Shown piece by piece: positions 1 through 10,439 of a stretch of DNA of 64,000 nucleotides (position 1 is the stretch's first letter; each line of letters opens with the position of its first letter). The notes below the pieces were generated by a model. The model was not told the origin of the DNA and did not search any database. It worked only from the letters and a program-made list of their open reading frames with translations. The position numbers and the translations under genes were made by a program. The stretch spans positions 75,001-139,000 of the forward strand of contig NZ_CP083546.1 of assembly GCF_025144145.1 (NCBI RefSeq), written 5' to 3'. This DNA comes from Leisingera sp. M658. GTDB lineage: Bacteria; Pseudomonadota; Alphaproteobacteria; Rhodobacterales; Rhodobacteraceae.

Positions 1-1258
<1,258 letters not shown>

Positions 1259-1471
1259 TGATCCAGTAACAGACAGTGTTACGGAAAAACCAAACAAGCA
1301 AACACATCCCATAATACAAACGCTTGGACAACGTTGATTGCAGCCGAACGCATTTGGTAATGTCCCCGTGACATAACTCAGGTGCGGTCTCTCGCGCATT
1401 TACTTCGTAAATACGCTGCCGACCGCCACACGAGAAAAATCCAAATGCCTTCGGTATTTGGATTTTTCTCG
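1259..1471 (+). other. 23S-5S spacer with processing hairpins
   Basis: Spacer between 23S and 5S rRNA. Two stem-loops are visible. One at about 1385-1427 has outer arms gcggtc and gaccgc. The other at 1432-1470 has near-perfect 15-base arms (gagaaaaatccaaat and its complement) around a UUCG-like loop directly before 5S. These fit rRNA precursor processing stems; that function is inferred from position. Confidence 0.7.
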
Positions 1472-1588
1472 GTTTGGTGGCTACAGCACAAGTGAAACAC
1501 CCGGTCCCTTCCCGAACCCGGAAGTTAAGCACTGTCGCGCCGATGGTACTTGGGCTCAAGCCCTGGGAGAGTAGGTCACCGCCAAACC
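1472..1588 (+). rRNA. rrf: 5S ribosomal RNA
   Basis: About 117 nt. The 5' tttggtgg and 3' ccgccaaa ends pair as helix I, and the internal acccggtcccttcccgaac segment and ctgggagagtaggtc loop are typical of bacterial 5S. It sits downstream of 23S in the same transcript. Confidence 0.95.
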
Positions 1589-1633
1589 TAGTAAAATCCA
1601 AATATCTCTCAATACGGTCTCAAAAAAACCTGA

Positions 1634-2417
<784 letters not shown>

Positions 2418-2473
2418 TGATCCTCCCCCAGTGAAGTGGTCCGCCGTTATGTTTAGGAAAACGGAGGATCAGA

Positions 2474-2833
2474 ATGGGAACGAAGCGGCACAAACCCGAA
2501 GAAATTGTCACGAAGCTGCGGCAGGTTGAGGTGCTTGTCGGGCAAGGGATTGCGCGGGTGGATGCGATCCGCGAAGTACGCGTCACCGAGCAGACCTATT
2601 ACCGCTGGCGCAAACAGTATGGCGGGATGGGAACCGACCAACTCAGGGAACTCAAGCGATTGCAGAAAGAAAACGAACGGCTGCGTCGCGCCGTCTCGGA
2701 CCTGACCCTGGACAAGCTCATCCTGACGGAAGCTGCGAAGGGAAACTTCTGTGCCCCGCCCGCCGCCGGGCCTGTATCGACCATGTGCGCAGCCTGTTCA
2801 GGGTGTCTGAGCGGCGCGTCTGCCGCGTCCTGA
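2474..2833 (+). CDS. IS3-family transposase OrfA (helix-turn-helix)
   Basis: The product begins MGTKRHKPEEIVTKLRQVEV and has a helix-turn-helix followed by a leucine-zipper-like stretch (LRELKRLQKENERLRRAVSD), the usual OrfA layout for DNA and partner binding. In the sister copy OrfA stops right after AKGNF. Here that stop is lost (TGT instead of TAA), so the frame runs on for about 38 further codons into orfB. The overlap near aagggaaacttc is where IS3 elements normally frameshift to make the OrfAB transposase. Confidence 0.8.
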   Translation: MGTKRHKPEEIVTKLRQVEVLVGQGIARVDAIREVRVTEQTYYRWRKQYGGMGTDQLRELKRLQKENERLRRAVSDLTLDKLILTEAAKGNFCAPPAAGPVSTMCAACSGCLSGASAAS

Positions 2834-3600
2834 AGCAACACAGATCCACGCAGCGCAAGCTGCCCAAGGGCCGGGCGGACGAAGCACGCCTGGTTGCGGA
2901 CATGATCGTGCTTGCCCGCCAGTATGGCCGCTACGGCTATCGGCGGATCGCAGCATTGCTGAGAGGGGCAGGCTGGCAGGTCAACGACAAACGGGCCGAA
3001 CGACTATGGCGGCGTGAGGGGCTGAAAGTGCCAATGAAACAACCTAGGAAGGGGCGTCTGTGGCTGAATGACGGCTCCTGTGTCCGGCTGCGGCCAGAAT
3101 ACCGGCATCACGTCTGGAGCTATGACTTTGTCCATTGCCGGACGGAGGATGGCAAGGTCTTCCGCACGCTGAACATCCTCGATGAGTTCAGCCGGGAATG
3201 CCTGGCGATCCGGGTGAAGCGAAAGCTGAACTCAGGTGACGTGATCGACGCCTTGAGCGACCTGTTCATCCTGCGCGGTATCCCGGCCTATATCCGGTCT
3301 GACAACGGGCCTGAGTTCGTCGCCCAGGCTGTCCGGGACTGGATTGCAGCCGTTGGTGCCAGAACCGCTTACATCGAGCCTGGATCACCCTGGGAGAATG
3401 GGTACTGCGAAAGCTTCAACGCCCGGCTCCGCGATGAACTGCTCAACGGTGAGATATTCTACGGCCTCCGCGAGGCTCAAATCCTGATCGAACAATGGAG
3501 GAAACACTACAACACCAAGCGACCACACAGTGCTCTGGGGTATCGCCCACCCGCGCCGGAAACCATCGTTCTGGTGGATCAAAGGCCGGTCATGCACTAA
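2785..3600 (+). CDS. IS3-family transposase OrfB (DDE integrase core)
   Basis: Catalytic half of the transposase. An HTH_21-type segment (YGRYGYRRIAALLR) precedes the rve integrase core with the first Asp in WSYDFVHCR, the second in YIRSDNGPEF and the Glu in PWENGYCESFNARLRDELL. The C-terminus carries HYNTKRPHSALGYRPPAPE. The frame opens upstream near 2739 (CPARRRACIDHVR), so the listed GTG is only the first start-like codon; the product is normally made by frameshift from orfA. The length is normal and no inactivating change is seen. Confidence 0.88.
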   Translation: MRSLFRVSERRVCRVLKQHRSTQRKLPKGRADEARLVADMIVLARQYGRYGYRRIAALLRGAGWQVNDKRAERLWRREGLKVPMKQPRKGRLWLNDGSCVRLRPEYRHHVWSYDFVHCRTEDGKVFRTLNILDEFSRECLAIRVKRKLNSGDVIDALSDLFILRGIPAYIRSDNGPEFVAQAVRDWIAAVGARTAYIEPGSPWENGYCESFNARLRDELLNGEIFYGLREAQILIEQWRKHYNTKRPHSALGYRPPAPETIVLVDQRPVMH

Positions 3601-3632
3601 CAATCAAACCGGACCACTCAGGTGGGGCTGAT

Positions 3633-4054
3633 CACAGGCTTTGGCCGCTGTTCGAGAGGGGGACACGTTTATCGTGCCTAAATTGGACCGATTGGCCCGT
3701 TCCGTCCCGGATGCGCGCCTCATTGCGGATCAGCTCGAGGCGAAGGGCGTTAAGCTCGCCCTTGGCGCGTCCGTGTACGATCCCTCTGACCCGATGGGAA
3801 AGATGTTCTTCAACATCCTTGCGACCTTTGCCGAATTTGAGTCCGATCTCATTCGCATGCGGACCCGTGAAGGCGCGGCTATCGCCCGCGCCAAGGGCAA
3901 GCTACGTGGCAAACAGCCCAAGCTGTCAGAGAAGCAGCAGAAAGAACTCCGTCGCATGCACGCCACCGGAGACTACTCCATCAGCGACCTGGCTGAGGTG
4001 TTTTCCGTGTCCAGACCTACAGCTTATCGGACCCTGAAACGGACACAGACCTGA
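3633..4054 (+). pseudogene. Small serine resolvase/invertase, N-terminally truncated
   Basis: The frame reads SQALAAVREGDTF, then VPKLDRLARS, a dimerisation helix (NILATFAEFESDLIRMRTREG) and a C-terminal helix-turn-helix (YSISDLAEVFSVSRPTAYR). This is a Tn3-type resolvase/invertase. The first 50 or so residues, including the catalytic serine region, are absent because the IS3 right end lies immediately upstream at 3634. No other part of this gene occurs in the window. Confidence 0.85.
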
Positions 4055-4223
4055 CCTTCGATGCGTTATGATCGAACTGGAAAGACGCGAACAAGGACGA
4101 AGCCGCTACCGCGGCAGGGGCGCCCGGTGATACCGTTGCGGGATGATCTGACGACTGAGATTTTGGGAATGGGCGTGTCTGTCTGACGATTGGGGTCTCT
4201 CAATCAACAGACAGGAGGGTCCC

Positions 4224-5124
4224 ATGGCGGACACAAAGACCACACCGCTTCGAGAGCGGATGATCGAAGATATGCGGATCAAAGGGCTCGGGGAGAGTTC
4301 GCAGAAAGCGCATATCAGGGCCGTTCGATATTTTGCCGAGTTTCTTGGCCGGTCGCCGGATACTGCAACGCCCGAAGACCTGCGCGCTTACCAGCTGCGT
4401 ATGGTGAACACGAATGTCACCCCTTCGACCTACAATGTGCGGCTTGTCGGGCTGCGGTTCTTTTTCGAGATGACATGCCAGCGCCCGGAGATGAAGCAAT
4501 GCCTGCACTACCGCACGGAGCCAAGGAAGCTACCGGTCGTGTTCAGCGCCGAAGAGGTGTTCGAGCTGCTGAAGGTCGCGCCCGGCCCGGGGCTGAAGTA
4601 CCGCGCTGCACTCAGCATTTCCTATGGCACCGGGCTCCGGGCGTCGGAGGTCTGCAATCTCAAGGTCACCGATATCGACAGCGACCGGATGCTGATCCAT
4701 GTCGAGAAAGGCACGAGAAAGGCACGAGAAAGGCAAGGGCGGCAAGGATCGCAAGGTCATGCTGCCGCCTGGCCTTTTGGCGCTTCTGCGCGACTATTGG
4801 CGCGAGGCGCGGCCGGATGGCTGGCTCTTTCCAGGCAAGCCCCGGATCAATCCGCTCTCACCCCGCCAATTGCACCGTGCCTTCAGCGCAGCCAAGCATC
4901 TGGCTGGGATCAAGAAGCCGAGGAGCACGCTGCACAGTTTGCGCCACAGCTTCGCAACCCGCCTGCTAGAAGCCGGAACAGATGTGCGGGTCATTCAAGT
5001 TCTGCTTGGGCACGCCAAGCTGAGCACGACGGCGCAATACACCCATGTCGCGACCAAGCTGATCCGCGACACCGACAGCCCCTACGAGTTGCTGGTGCAG
5101 CTCAGGGACCGAAGGCCGGAGTGA
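4224..5124 (+). pseudogene. Tyrosine recombinase (XerC/D-like), frameshifted
   Basis: Start follows a strong gacaggaggg ribosome site. The N-terminal SAM-like domain spans about residues 1-90. The catalytic domain has the first Arg in TGLRASEVCNL, the Lys hairpin (KGKGGKDR), [15 protein letters not shown] and [16 protein letters not shown] with the Tyr nucleophile. The frame is broken near 4704-4735 by two extra copies of an 11-bp unit (22 bp, not a multiple of three), inserted exactly at the Lys hairpin. Without them the protein would be about 292 aa and intact. Confidence 0.88.
4704..4735 (+). repeat. 11-bp tandem repeat, three units
   Basis: The unit gagaaaggcac is present at 4704-4714 and 4715-4725, with a third near-complete unit at 4726-4735. 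Conserved Xer-type protein sequence predicts a single unit here, so the repeat is a slippage-like expansion that frameshifts the recombinase gene. Confidence 0.85.
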
Positions 5125-5136
5125 CGCGCGCGGGCA

Positions 5137-6077
5137 GTGCCGCGCCCGAAGCTGGAGGTTGCTGACATCTTTCGAACCCACGGTCCTGCCTATCGGCGGG
5201 CCAATGCCGGGCATCTGAACCTGGCGCAGTTGAAGGCCATGTCAGCGATTGAAGCCTGCCGAACGGGGGCGCTCGGCGCCCGTGTCGGCTTGACCAGTGT
5301 GCTGCACACCTGGGGCTCGGCGTCGTGCTGAAAGCACGCCTCCGGCGTGGCCCCATCATCCCCACATCCACATGATCGTCCCGGGTGGCGGCCTGTCGCC
5401 GGACGGCACCCGGTGGGTCGCGTGCAAGCCCGGATTCTTTCTGCATGCACGCGTGCTGTCGCGGCTGTTCCGGCGGTTGTTTCTGGACGGGCTGATGGCG
5501 CTGCACGGTGCCGGGCACTTGAGACTCTTCGGAGATCTTGTGGGATTGGCAGACGCACCCGCCTTCGCTGAATGGCCGGCCCCGCTGCGCAAGATCGACT
5601 GGGTTGTTTATGCCAAACCGCCCTTCGGTGGTCCGGAGGCGGTGCTTGCCTATTTGAGCCGGTACACACACCGCGTGGCGATCTCAAACCATCGCCTGGT
5701 CAGCGCTGACGCCGACACCGTAGCGTTCCGCTGGAAGGATTACCGGATCAAGCGCGGGGACCGGATGAAGGTGATGCGGCTCAACCGACGAGTTCATCCG
5801 CCGCTTTCTGATCCATGTCCTCCCCGGCCGGTTCCACCGCATCCGGCACTATGGCTTCCTCGCGGGCAGTGGTCGCAAAGAGAAAGTCGCCCGGGTCCGC
5901 GCGGTTCTCGGAACGGCGGGCTCTGGCGAACCGGATCAGCCAGCAGACGGCCTCAAAGAACCCCTGACCCTGCGCGAACCATGCCCCGATTGCGGCGGAC
6001 CCATGCGCATCATCGAAACCTTCCGGAGCGGTGAGGTTCCGCGATCCCGGGTACCGCCAAGATTGCAGGCTGCATGA
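5137..6077 (+). pseudogene. IS91-family HUH transposase, multiply disrupted
   Basis: The N-terminal part (LEVADIFRTHGPAYRRANAG) joins directly to RVGLTSVLHTWGSA, so roughly 90 residues with the Cys zinc motif are deleted, apparently between two LGA(H/R)V-coding stretches. At 5323-5351 a hairpin insert brings a stop. The frame then resumes with HPHIHMIVPGGGLSPDGTRW (HUH-type His motif) and YLSRYTHRVAISNHRL (catalytic Tyr region). A 2-bp loss near 5783 shifts the frame again before the C-terminal EPCPDCGGPMRIIETF. Clearly inactive. The fragment at 18660-18914 carries the middle portion missing here. Confidence 0.88.
5323..5351 (+). repeat. Hairpin insert inside IS91 transposase
   Basis: Where IS91 transposases read TWGSALTHHPHVH, about 25 extra bases appear. 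They fold as two overlapping stem-loops: cgtgct-gaa-agcacg (5324-5338) and cacgcc-tcc-ggcgtg (5335-5349). The insert brings a TGA and a frameshift. Confidence 0.6.
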
Positions 6078-6479
6078 TGAAAAGCCCGTCTCACAACCAC
6101 TCTGAGATCAGAAACTTCCCATGCTGGTCAACGGTGCGCTTTGGCCTACGCCCGTGCTCGCAGCTCAAGACGATGAAAACCGCCCCGGCAAGACCCGCGA
6201 AGTTTCCAGACACTGCCCCAAAGGCCGTGCCGCCAATCGCCCAAGCTCAGCAAACCCCGCGAAAATTCCACCAATATCCATGGCGGATGCCTGCGCTTTC
6301 CCCATAGCGCAGCATACACATCCCGCGGCTTCCACCTTGTCAGATTTGTCAACGCGGGCCACCCCGCCAAGCCCAACCTAACCAACTGGCCCGCATCGAC
6401 AAACCTTAGACATTCAAGGCCGGCATTAAATAACAACTTCACTATGCCATGTCCTTCTAAAGGCTGGTATCTGCGGCGT
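6078..6479. other. Gene-free stretch after IS91 remnant
   Basis: About 400 bp with no convincing gene. It probably contains the terminal region of the IS91-type element and the promoter of the following EamA exporter. No clear inverted repeat, promoter consensus or known RNA was recognised. Confidence 0.5.
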
Positions 6480-7367
6480 ATGATCAACAACTCATCTATT
6501 GCCGCACATCTCTTTCTTGTTTTTGCATGTCTTGCATGGGGCGGTTCCTATGCGGTTGGCCGATTTGGCTTGAGCGAAGGATCGGCCCTTTGGCTCACTC
6601 TTTGGAGGTGGGGACCGGGCTCGGTTCTGTTCGCTGCCTATCTAATTTCAAAATGGGATCAGCATGGGTCAATTATCCGAGCGAACCTACCGCGCCTGAC
6701 ACTGATTTCAGCATTGGGCGTCGTCGTGTATCCAGCGACGCTGTTTATGGCTGTCGCTCAGACCACGGCACTTAACGCATCCCTTTATCTCTCCGTCGCG
6801 CCAGTCTTGATCGTGCTGATTTCGTCCTTTGTCTGGAAAGAACGGGTTGGATTGGTTGGTGCAGCGGCAGTATTGTTTGGCCTACTGGGCGCGCTTGTTT
6901 TGGTATTCAGGGGAAGTTTAGAGGCTCTCTTCGCGTTCCAGATCGCAAGTAGTGATATTTGGGCAATCGTATCCGCACTCGCGTGGGCCGGATATTGCGT
7001 GTCGTTGCCTTTGAAACCTGCGGGCTTATCAGAAGTGTCATTTCTCGGTGTGCTGGTGGTGATAGGCAGTTTGGTATTGGCTGCTTTAGCGGTTGCAAGC
7101 GGAGGTGTTGTTCCGATGCCCGACACCCCCTTAGTTGCATGGTCGATGGTTTATTTCGCGCTGTTCCCTTCCATTTTAGCGTTCCTTGCTTGGAATTGGG
7201 GAACAAGGCGTGTCGGACCTTCTATCGCGGCCCCATACAACAATTTGGTCCCGTTCTTTGGAGGTGCGCTTGGCGTTCTTTTGTTGGGTGAGAGGATTGA
7301 AACCTACCATCTTTGGGGTGGCAGCTTTGTTTTGCTGGGATTGGTCCTGAACAGTATGCGCCGTTGA
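6480..7367 (+). CDS. EamA (DMT superfamily) transporter
   Basis: About 295 aa, ten predicted hydrophobic segments in two EamA repeats. The first starts near residue 8 (LFLVFACLAWGGSYAVGRFG) and the second near residue 160 (IWAIVSALAWAGYCVSLP). The C-terminal repeat ends LGERIETYHLWGGSFVLLGL, a family hallmark. DMT proteins export small metabolites or drugs across the inner membrane; substrate unknown. The Met at 6480 is preferred over 6444 because homology begins there, but neither has a good ribosome site. It lies just beyond the mobile island. Confidence 0.85.
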   Translation: MINNSSIAAHLFLVFACLAWGGSYAVGRFGLSEGSALWLTLWRWGPGSVLFAAYLISKWDQHGSIIRANLPRLTLISALGVVVYPATLFMAVAQTTALNASLYLSVAPVLIVLISSFVWKERVGLVGAAAVLFGLLGALVLVFRGSLEALFAFQIASSDIWAIVSALAWAGYCVSLPLKPAGLSEVSFLGVLVVIGSLVLAALAVASGGVVPMPDTPLVAWSMVYFALFPSILAFLAWNWGTRRVGPSIAAPYNNLVPFFGGALGVLLLGERIETYHLWGGSFVLLGLVLNSMRR

Positions 7368-8084
7368 AAGCAGCCGTTCGTGCAGAACGCAGCATCAGTT
7401 ATTATGGGCTCATGCCGTAGGTTCACCGCGCCCAGCCTGAATGGCGGATCTCTGAGACAGAGGCCGTTCGCTTGGTCGGGCTTGGACTAGCAGTGAGCGG
7501 ACTATGCTGCCATTGCCTTTCCGGGTGTTTGCTGACGCAGCAATCGTTTGCAGGTGCGGCGCGCTCATCGCTGCGTTGCAACCGAAGTCGCGAGACCGGC
7601 CATTCAAAGCCACTCTGAGACGCTGAATTCAAACCGCCCTTTCGTTGCAGCCAGGAGCTGCTAACGAAGAGCGGGACAAAGCGTGAATTAGCTGCGCATC
7701 CCTCCAATGGCAAAGAGTATTTTCGTCGGCCCGTCCAATGTGAAACTGCAACTCGTTGACAGGGGAACAGTCCTCGGTACAGTCACACTGTCCACTCAGA
7801 TCAGGGAGGGTTGGATGCATTTCAAACGTTATCACGACCGAACCCGTGGACCTGTCTTGGCCCCGCAGAATGGTTTGCGGGGTTGATCAGACGCTTCTTT
7901 CACGAGAAAAGCCTTTCGGTAGAGACGCCTTCGGGCTGCTTTTTGCCAAAGTGAAGCTTACCCGCGTCTGATATCCGCGCTCGGCTTCGTGCTGCTCCTG
8001 ATGCCCATGCAAACCTAGGATCCAACCCGGAGAACCCCGGGGCGGATACTTTTCGCTTTTCAGGGCATTATCGGACAATTTCAA
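7368..8084. other. Non-coding stretch, 0.7 kb
   Basis: No convincing gene. It contains motifs such as gccgttcgtgcagaacgcagcatc that resemble decayed intergenic repeat sequence seen around 10.3 and 17.9 kb, but no full alignment is possible by eye. The distal end must hold the MATE gene promoter. Confidence 0.5.
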
Positions 8085-9443
8085 ATGAATAACCTTTTCA
8101 AAATCTATCGCCGCGCGCTTCCGCTGAGTCTGGCAAACATGTCTCTGGCCGCATTGGTCTTTACCGACATGGCCATGCTGGGACACCACGATCTTTCGGG
8201 GATGGCCGAAGGAAGCATCATGATGCAGGTCTATCTGGTAATACTGGTTCTGGGTGAGGGCATCGTGTTTGGCTTCAGCCCAATCTACGGCCGCAACCAT
8301 CGGGACAAGGGGGCGGGCGAACCGCACATCGGAGCGCTTTCGGTGGTCCTCTGGCTGATCGTGTTCTATGCGCTTGTCGGCTTAACCATGCTTGCTCAGG
8401 CCAATTGGGTTCTGGGCTCTTTTCTTAAAAACTGGTCGGTTTCGGACAGCGCCCATTCCTATGTCATCCTGCTGGGCATTGCGTTGCTTCCGAACCTATT
8501 CTGCATCGTCTTCTGGGAACTGTTGGCCTTCGAGGAAAAGGAAATTCTGGTGTTGTATGGGGCACTGGTCCAGTTCGGAACCAACATCACTGCGAACTAT
8601 GCGCTGATCTTCGGTCATTTCGGAGCCCCCGCACTGGGGCTGACTGGCGCGGGTTGGGCAACAATGATCTCCTCCACCCTTGGTGCGGCGGTAATTGGTC
8701 TTTCCTGCAGCAGGCATGTCGATGGTTTCGCACAGGTTGGCCGCCACCTGTTTAGGGACGCCCGAAAAAAAATGCGTGTCGGGTTTGAAATTCTTAGAAC
8801 CGGTCTACCTGCCGGGATAACCATCATGTTGACGATCAGCTTCCTGAGTCTCTCCCTGGTGTTGATGGCCCAGTTCGGTACGCAGGCTGTCGCGGCCCAC
8901 AGCGCCGCCATGCAAATTAGCGAGGTTTTGGTGCTCTTTGCCCTGGGTTTCGGAGATTTTGCAGCCATCCGCTTTGCGTCTCTCGGAGATCTTAACCAGG
9001 AAACCGCAAGGCGCGAGCTATCGCAGATCCTTCACGCAGCCCTGCTGCTCTTCGTGCCGCTTGTTGGTCTTGCTCTTCTGGCGCGGCCTGTCCTGGCTCT
9101 GGTCTTTTTTGACGTGGGAGGCCCTGAATTCGAAGCGGTGACGGCCCTTCTGTATGCCTTTACCCTCTGGTCATTGCCGTCACTGATTTTCAGCCTTGTG
9201 CTTATGGTCCTGCTGGGCAGCCTACGGGGTGTTGGGGTGACAACCAGGTCAGCGATTGTTGTGCTTTTTTGCTACTGGTTATTTGCGGTCCCGGCGCAAG
9301 TCTTCTTGCTCAGGCAACAAGATCCTATGCCGGTCTCAATCTGGCACGGTCTTGTGCTCGGTTTCCTGTTAGCGACCCTTGTTCTGGGCCTGCTGTGGAA
9401 CCGTCTCATCCTCCCAAAGAGCGCCCATTTGCACGAATCCTGA
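8085..9443 (+). CDS. MATE family efflux transporter
   Basis: About 452 aa with twelve hydrophobic segments in two MatE repeats. The first starts LPLSLANMSLAALVFTDMAM; the second starts near residue 240 (LRTGLPAGITIMLTISFLSL), with GTQAVAAHSAAMQISEVLVL typical of MATE helix 8. The family expels cationic drugs or metabolites in exchange for Na+ or H+. Length and topology are complete. It neighbours an EamA exporter and a GNAT but is not in an evident operon with either. Confidence 0.88.
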   Translation: MNNLFKIYRRALPLSLANMSLAALVFTDMAMLGHHDLSGMAEGSIMMQVYLVILVLGEGIVFGFSPIYGRNHRDKGAGEPHIGALSVVLWLIVFYALVGLTMLAQANWVLGSFLKNWSVSDSAHSYVILLGIALLPNLFCIVFWELLAFEEKEILVLYGALVQFGTNITANYALIFGHFGAPALGLTGAGWATMISSTLGAAVIGLSCSRHVDGFAQVGRHLFRDARKKMRVGFEILRTGLPAGITIMLTISFLSLSLVLMAQFGTQAVAAHSAAMQISEVLVLFALGFGDFAAIRFASLGDLNQETARRELSQILHAALLLFVPLVGLALLARPVLALVFFDVGGPEFEAVTALLYAFTLWSLPSLIFSLVLMVLLGSLRGVGVTTRSAIVVLFCYWLFAVPAQVFLLRQQDPMPVSIWHGLVLGFLLATLVLGLLWNRLILPKSAHLHES

Positions 9444-9662
9444 ACTGCTGCCACGGCGCGTAGAGCGGTGCCCCGGTCGCAATAAGCATCTGATGAAAGG
9501 AACAAAAATGACGATGTTCACTTAAGCAGGCAACATCGGCGCCGAAACTGAGGCGCATTTTTCACACGGGCTTTTTGAAGAACCTTGAAATTCTACCTGC
9601 TTGAAGTTTCCAAAGAAGGCGGACCCCAGCTCAAAATCATTCCACAACAAGGATGACATCAA

Positions 9663-10136
9663 ATGACCAATGTCTCATACCGACGTTCAAATTCCGCGGA
9701 TGCACAAACGGTTTTTGAACTCGTTTCGCGCTCAGTTTCTCGGCTGGCTCCCACACCTTATTGTCAGGAAGTTGTTGACACATGGATGGTCGGCCGCGTC
9801 GCAGGTGACTATCAGGAGGATTGCGCTGGAAAAGTTATCTGGATCGCGGAACTGGACGGCGAACCAATTGGCTTTGCGCATGGTGAGGCCGGAGAGGTAG
9901 TTCGCCTCTTCGTAGATGCCGACCATACGGGTCTAGGTGCTGGCGCTGGCCTGATGCAGCGTGCTCTTGAGGATGCCCTTCCCAACAAAAGCGGAATAGT
10001 CAAAATCGAGGCGACGCTTAACGCGGTTCCATTCTACCAGAGATGGGGTTTTGCTAAAGTAGGAAACGGCGTGTTTTCTGGGCGAGATGAAAACCTTCCG
10101 CCAATTGATATCGCCATACTTGAAAAGGTGTTCTGA
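9663..10136 (+). CDS. GNAT family N-acetyltransferase
   Basis: 157 aa single-domain GNAT. The acetyl-CoA loop is VRLFVDADHTGLGAGAGLMQ (R/Q-x-x-G-x-G/A form), followed by the beta5/alpha4 segment ATLNAVPFYQRWGFAKVGNG. Homologues acetylate small amines or protein N-termini; the substrate cannot be read here. The start is preceded by aacaaggatga. A short broken frame just upstream (9507 on) was not recognised. Confidence 0.85.
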   Translation: MTNVSYRRSNSADAQTVFELVSRSVSRLAPTPYCQEVVDTWMVGRVAGDYQEDCAGKVIWIAELDGEPIGFAHGEAGEVVRLFVDADHTGLGAGAGLMQRALEDALPNKSGIVKIEATLNAVPFYQRWGFAKVGNGVFSGRDENLPPIDIAILEKVF

Positions 10137-10240
10137 CTGGTAATCTGCGCTTCGCTTCCCGACATTCATGTGGTGCGCGGCACTAGGGGCTTTGGGCCCA
10201 CTGCCGCCGAATGCCAACGCAGCAAGCACCGCGATAGGGA

Positions 10241-10370
10241 CAGGACGGTACCGGCCATCAGCGAAATCGGCTAAACCCTTGAACTTCAGCGGTCTCTTTC
10301 GCGGGGCGGCCGTTCGTTTCTAATGAGCCGACCTCCGGGCCGGAAGCGGCGAAATAGGGTGAAGAGCCCA
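10241..10370 (+). repeat. 130-bp dispersed repeat, copy A
   Basis: This segment, from caggacggtaccggccatca to gggtgaagagccca, matches 17843-17972 on the opposite strand at about 119 of 130 positions by eye. Neither copy has a conserved reading frame. The central cctccgggccgg is palindromic. Each copy lies next to an insertion sequence. Confidence 0.85.
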
Positions 10371-10439
10371 CAATGACCGATGCTGCGGGATGGACGAATG
10401 GCTGGTTTCAGAGCTCCTAGGCTCTGGCCTCATTGAGTT

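Larger units (their letters stand above)
2418..3634 (+). mobile_element. IS3-family insertion sequence, copy 1 (IS407-like group)
   Basis: About 1.2 kb with two overlapping transposase frames. The ends are imperfect inverted repeats: left tcccccagtgaagtggtccg and right (complement) gccccacctgagtggtccg, each preceded by TGATC. No clear target duplication is seen. It separates the truncated large recombinase from the truncated resolvase, so the two broken genes meet across it. A related copy lies at 28321-29575, clearly diverged. Confidence 0.85.
4224..6077 (+). mobile_element. Degenerate IS91-type element with tyrosine recombinase
   Basis: A site-specific tyrosine recombinase gene followed 12 bp later by an IS91-family transposase gene, an arrangement known for a subset of IS91-like elements. 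Both genes are broken. Element ends (oriIS/terIS) could not be fixed from sequence alone; the flanks 4055-4223 and 6078-6440 are gene-free and may contain them. Confidence 0.6.

Noticed and set aside
2418-3634. Target duplication for IS3 copy 1
   Set aside because: Flanking bases do not repeat; the flanks belong to different broken genes.
9507-9600. Possible small gene with aaaggaac site before the upstream of the GNAT gene
   Set aside because: Frame stops after five codons and the continuation matches nothing recognisable.
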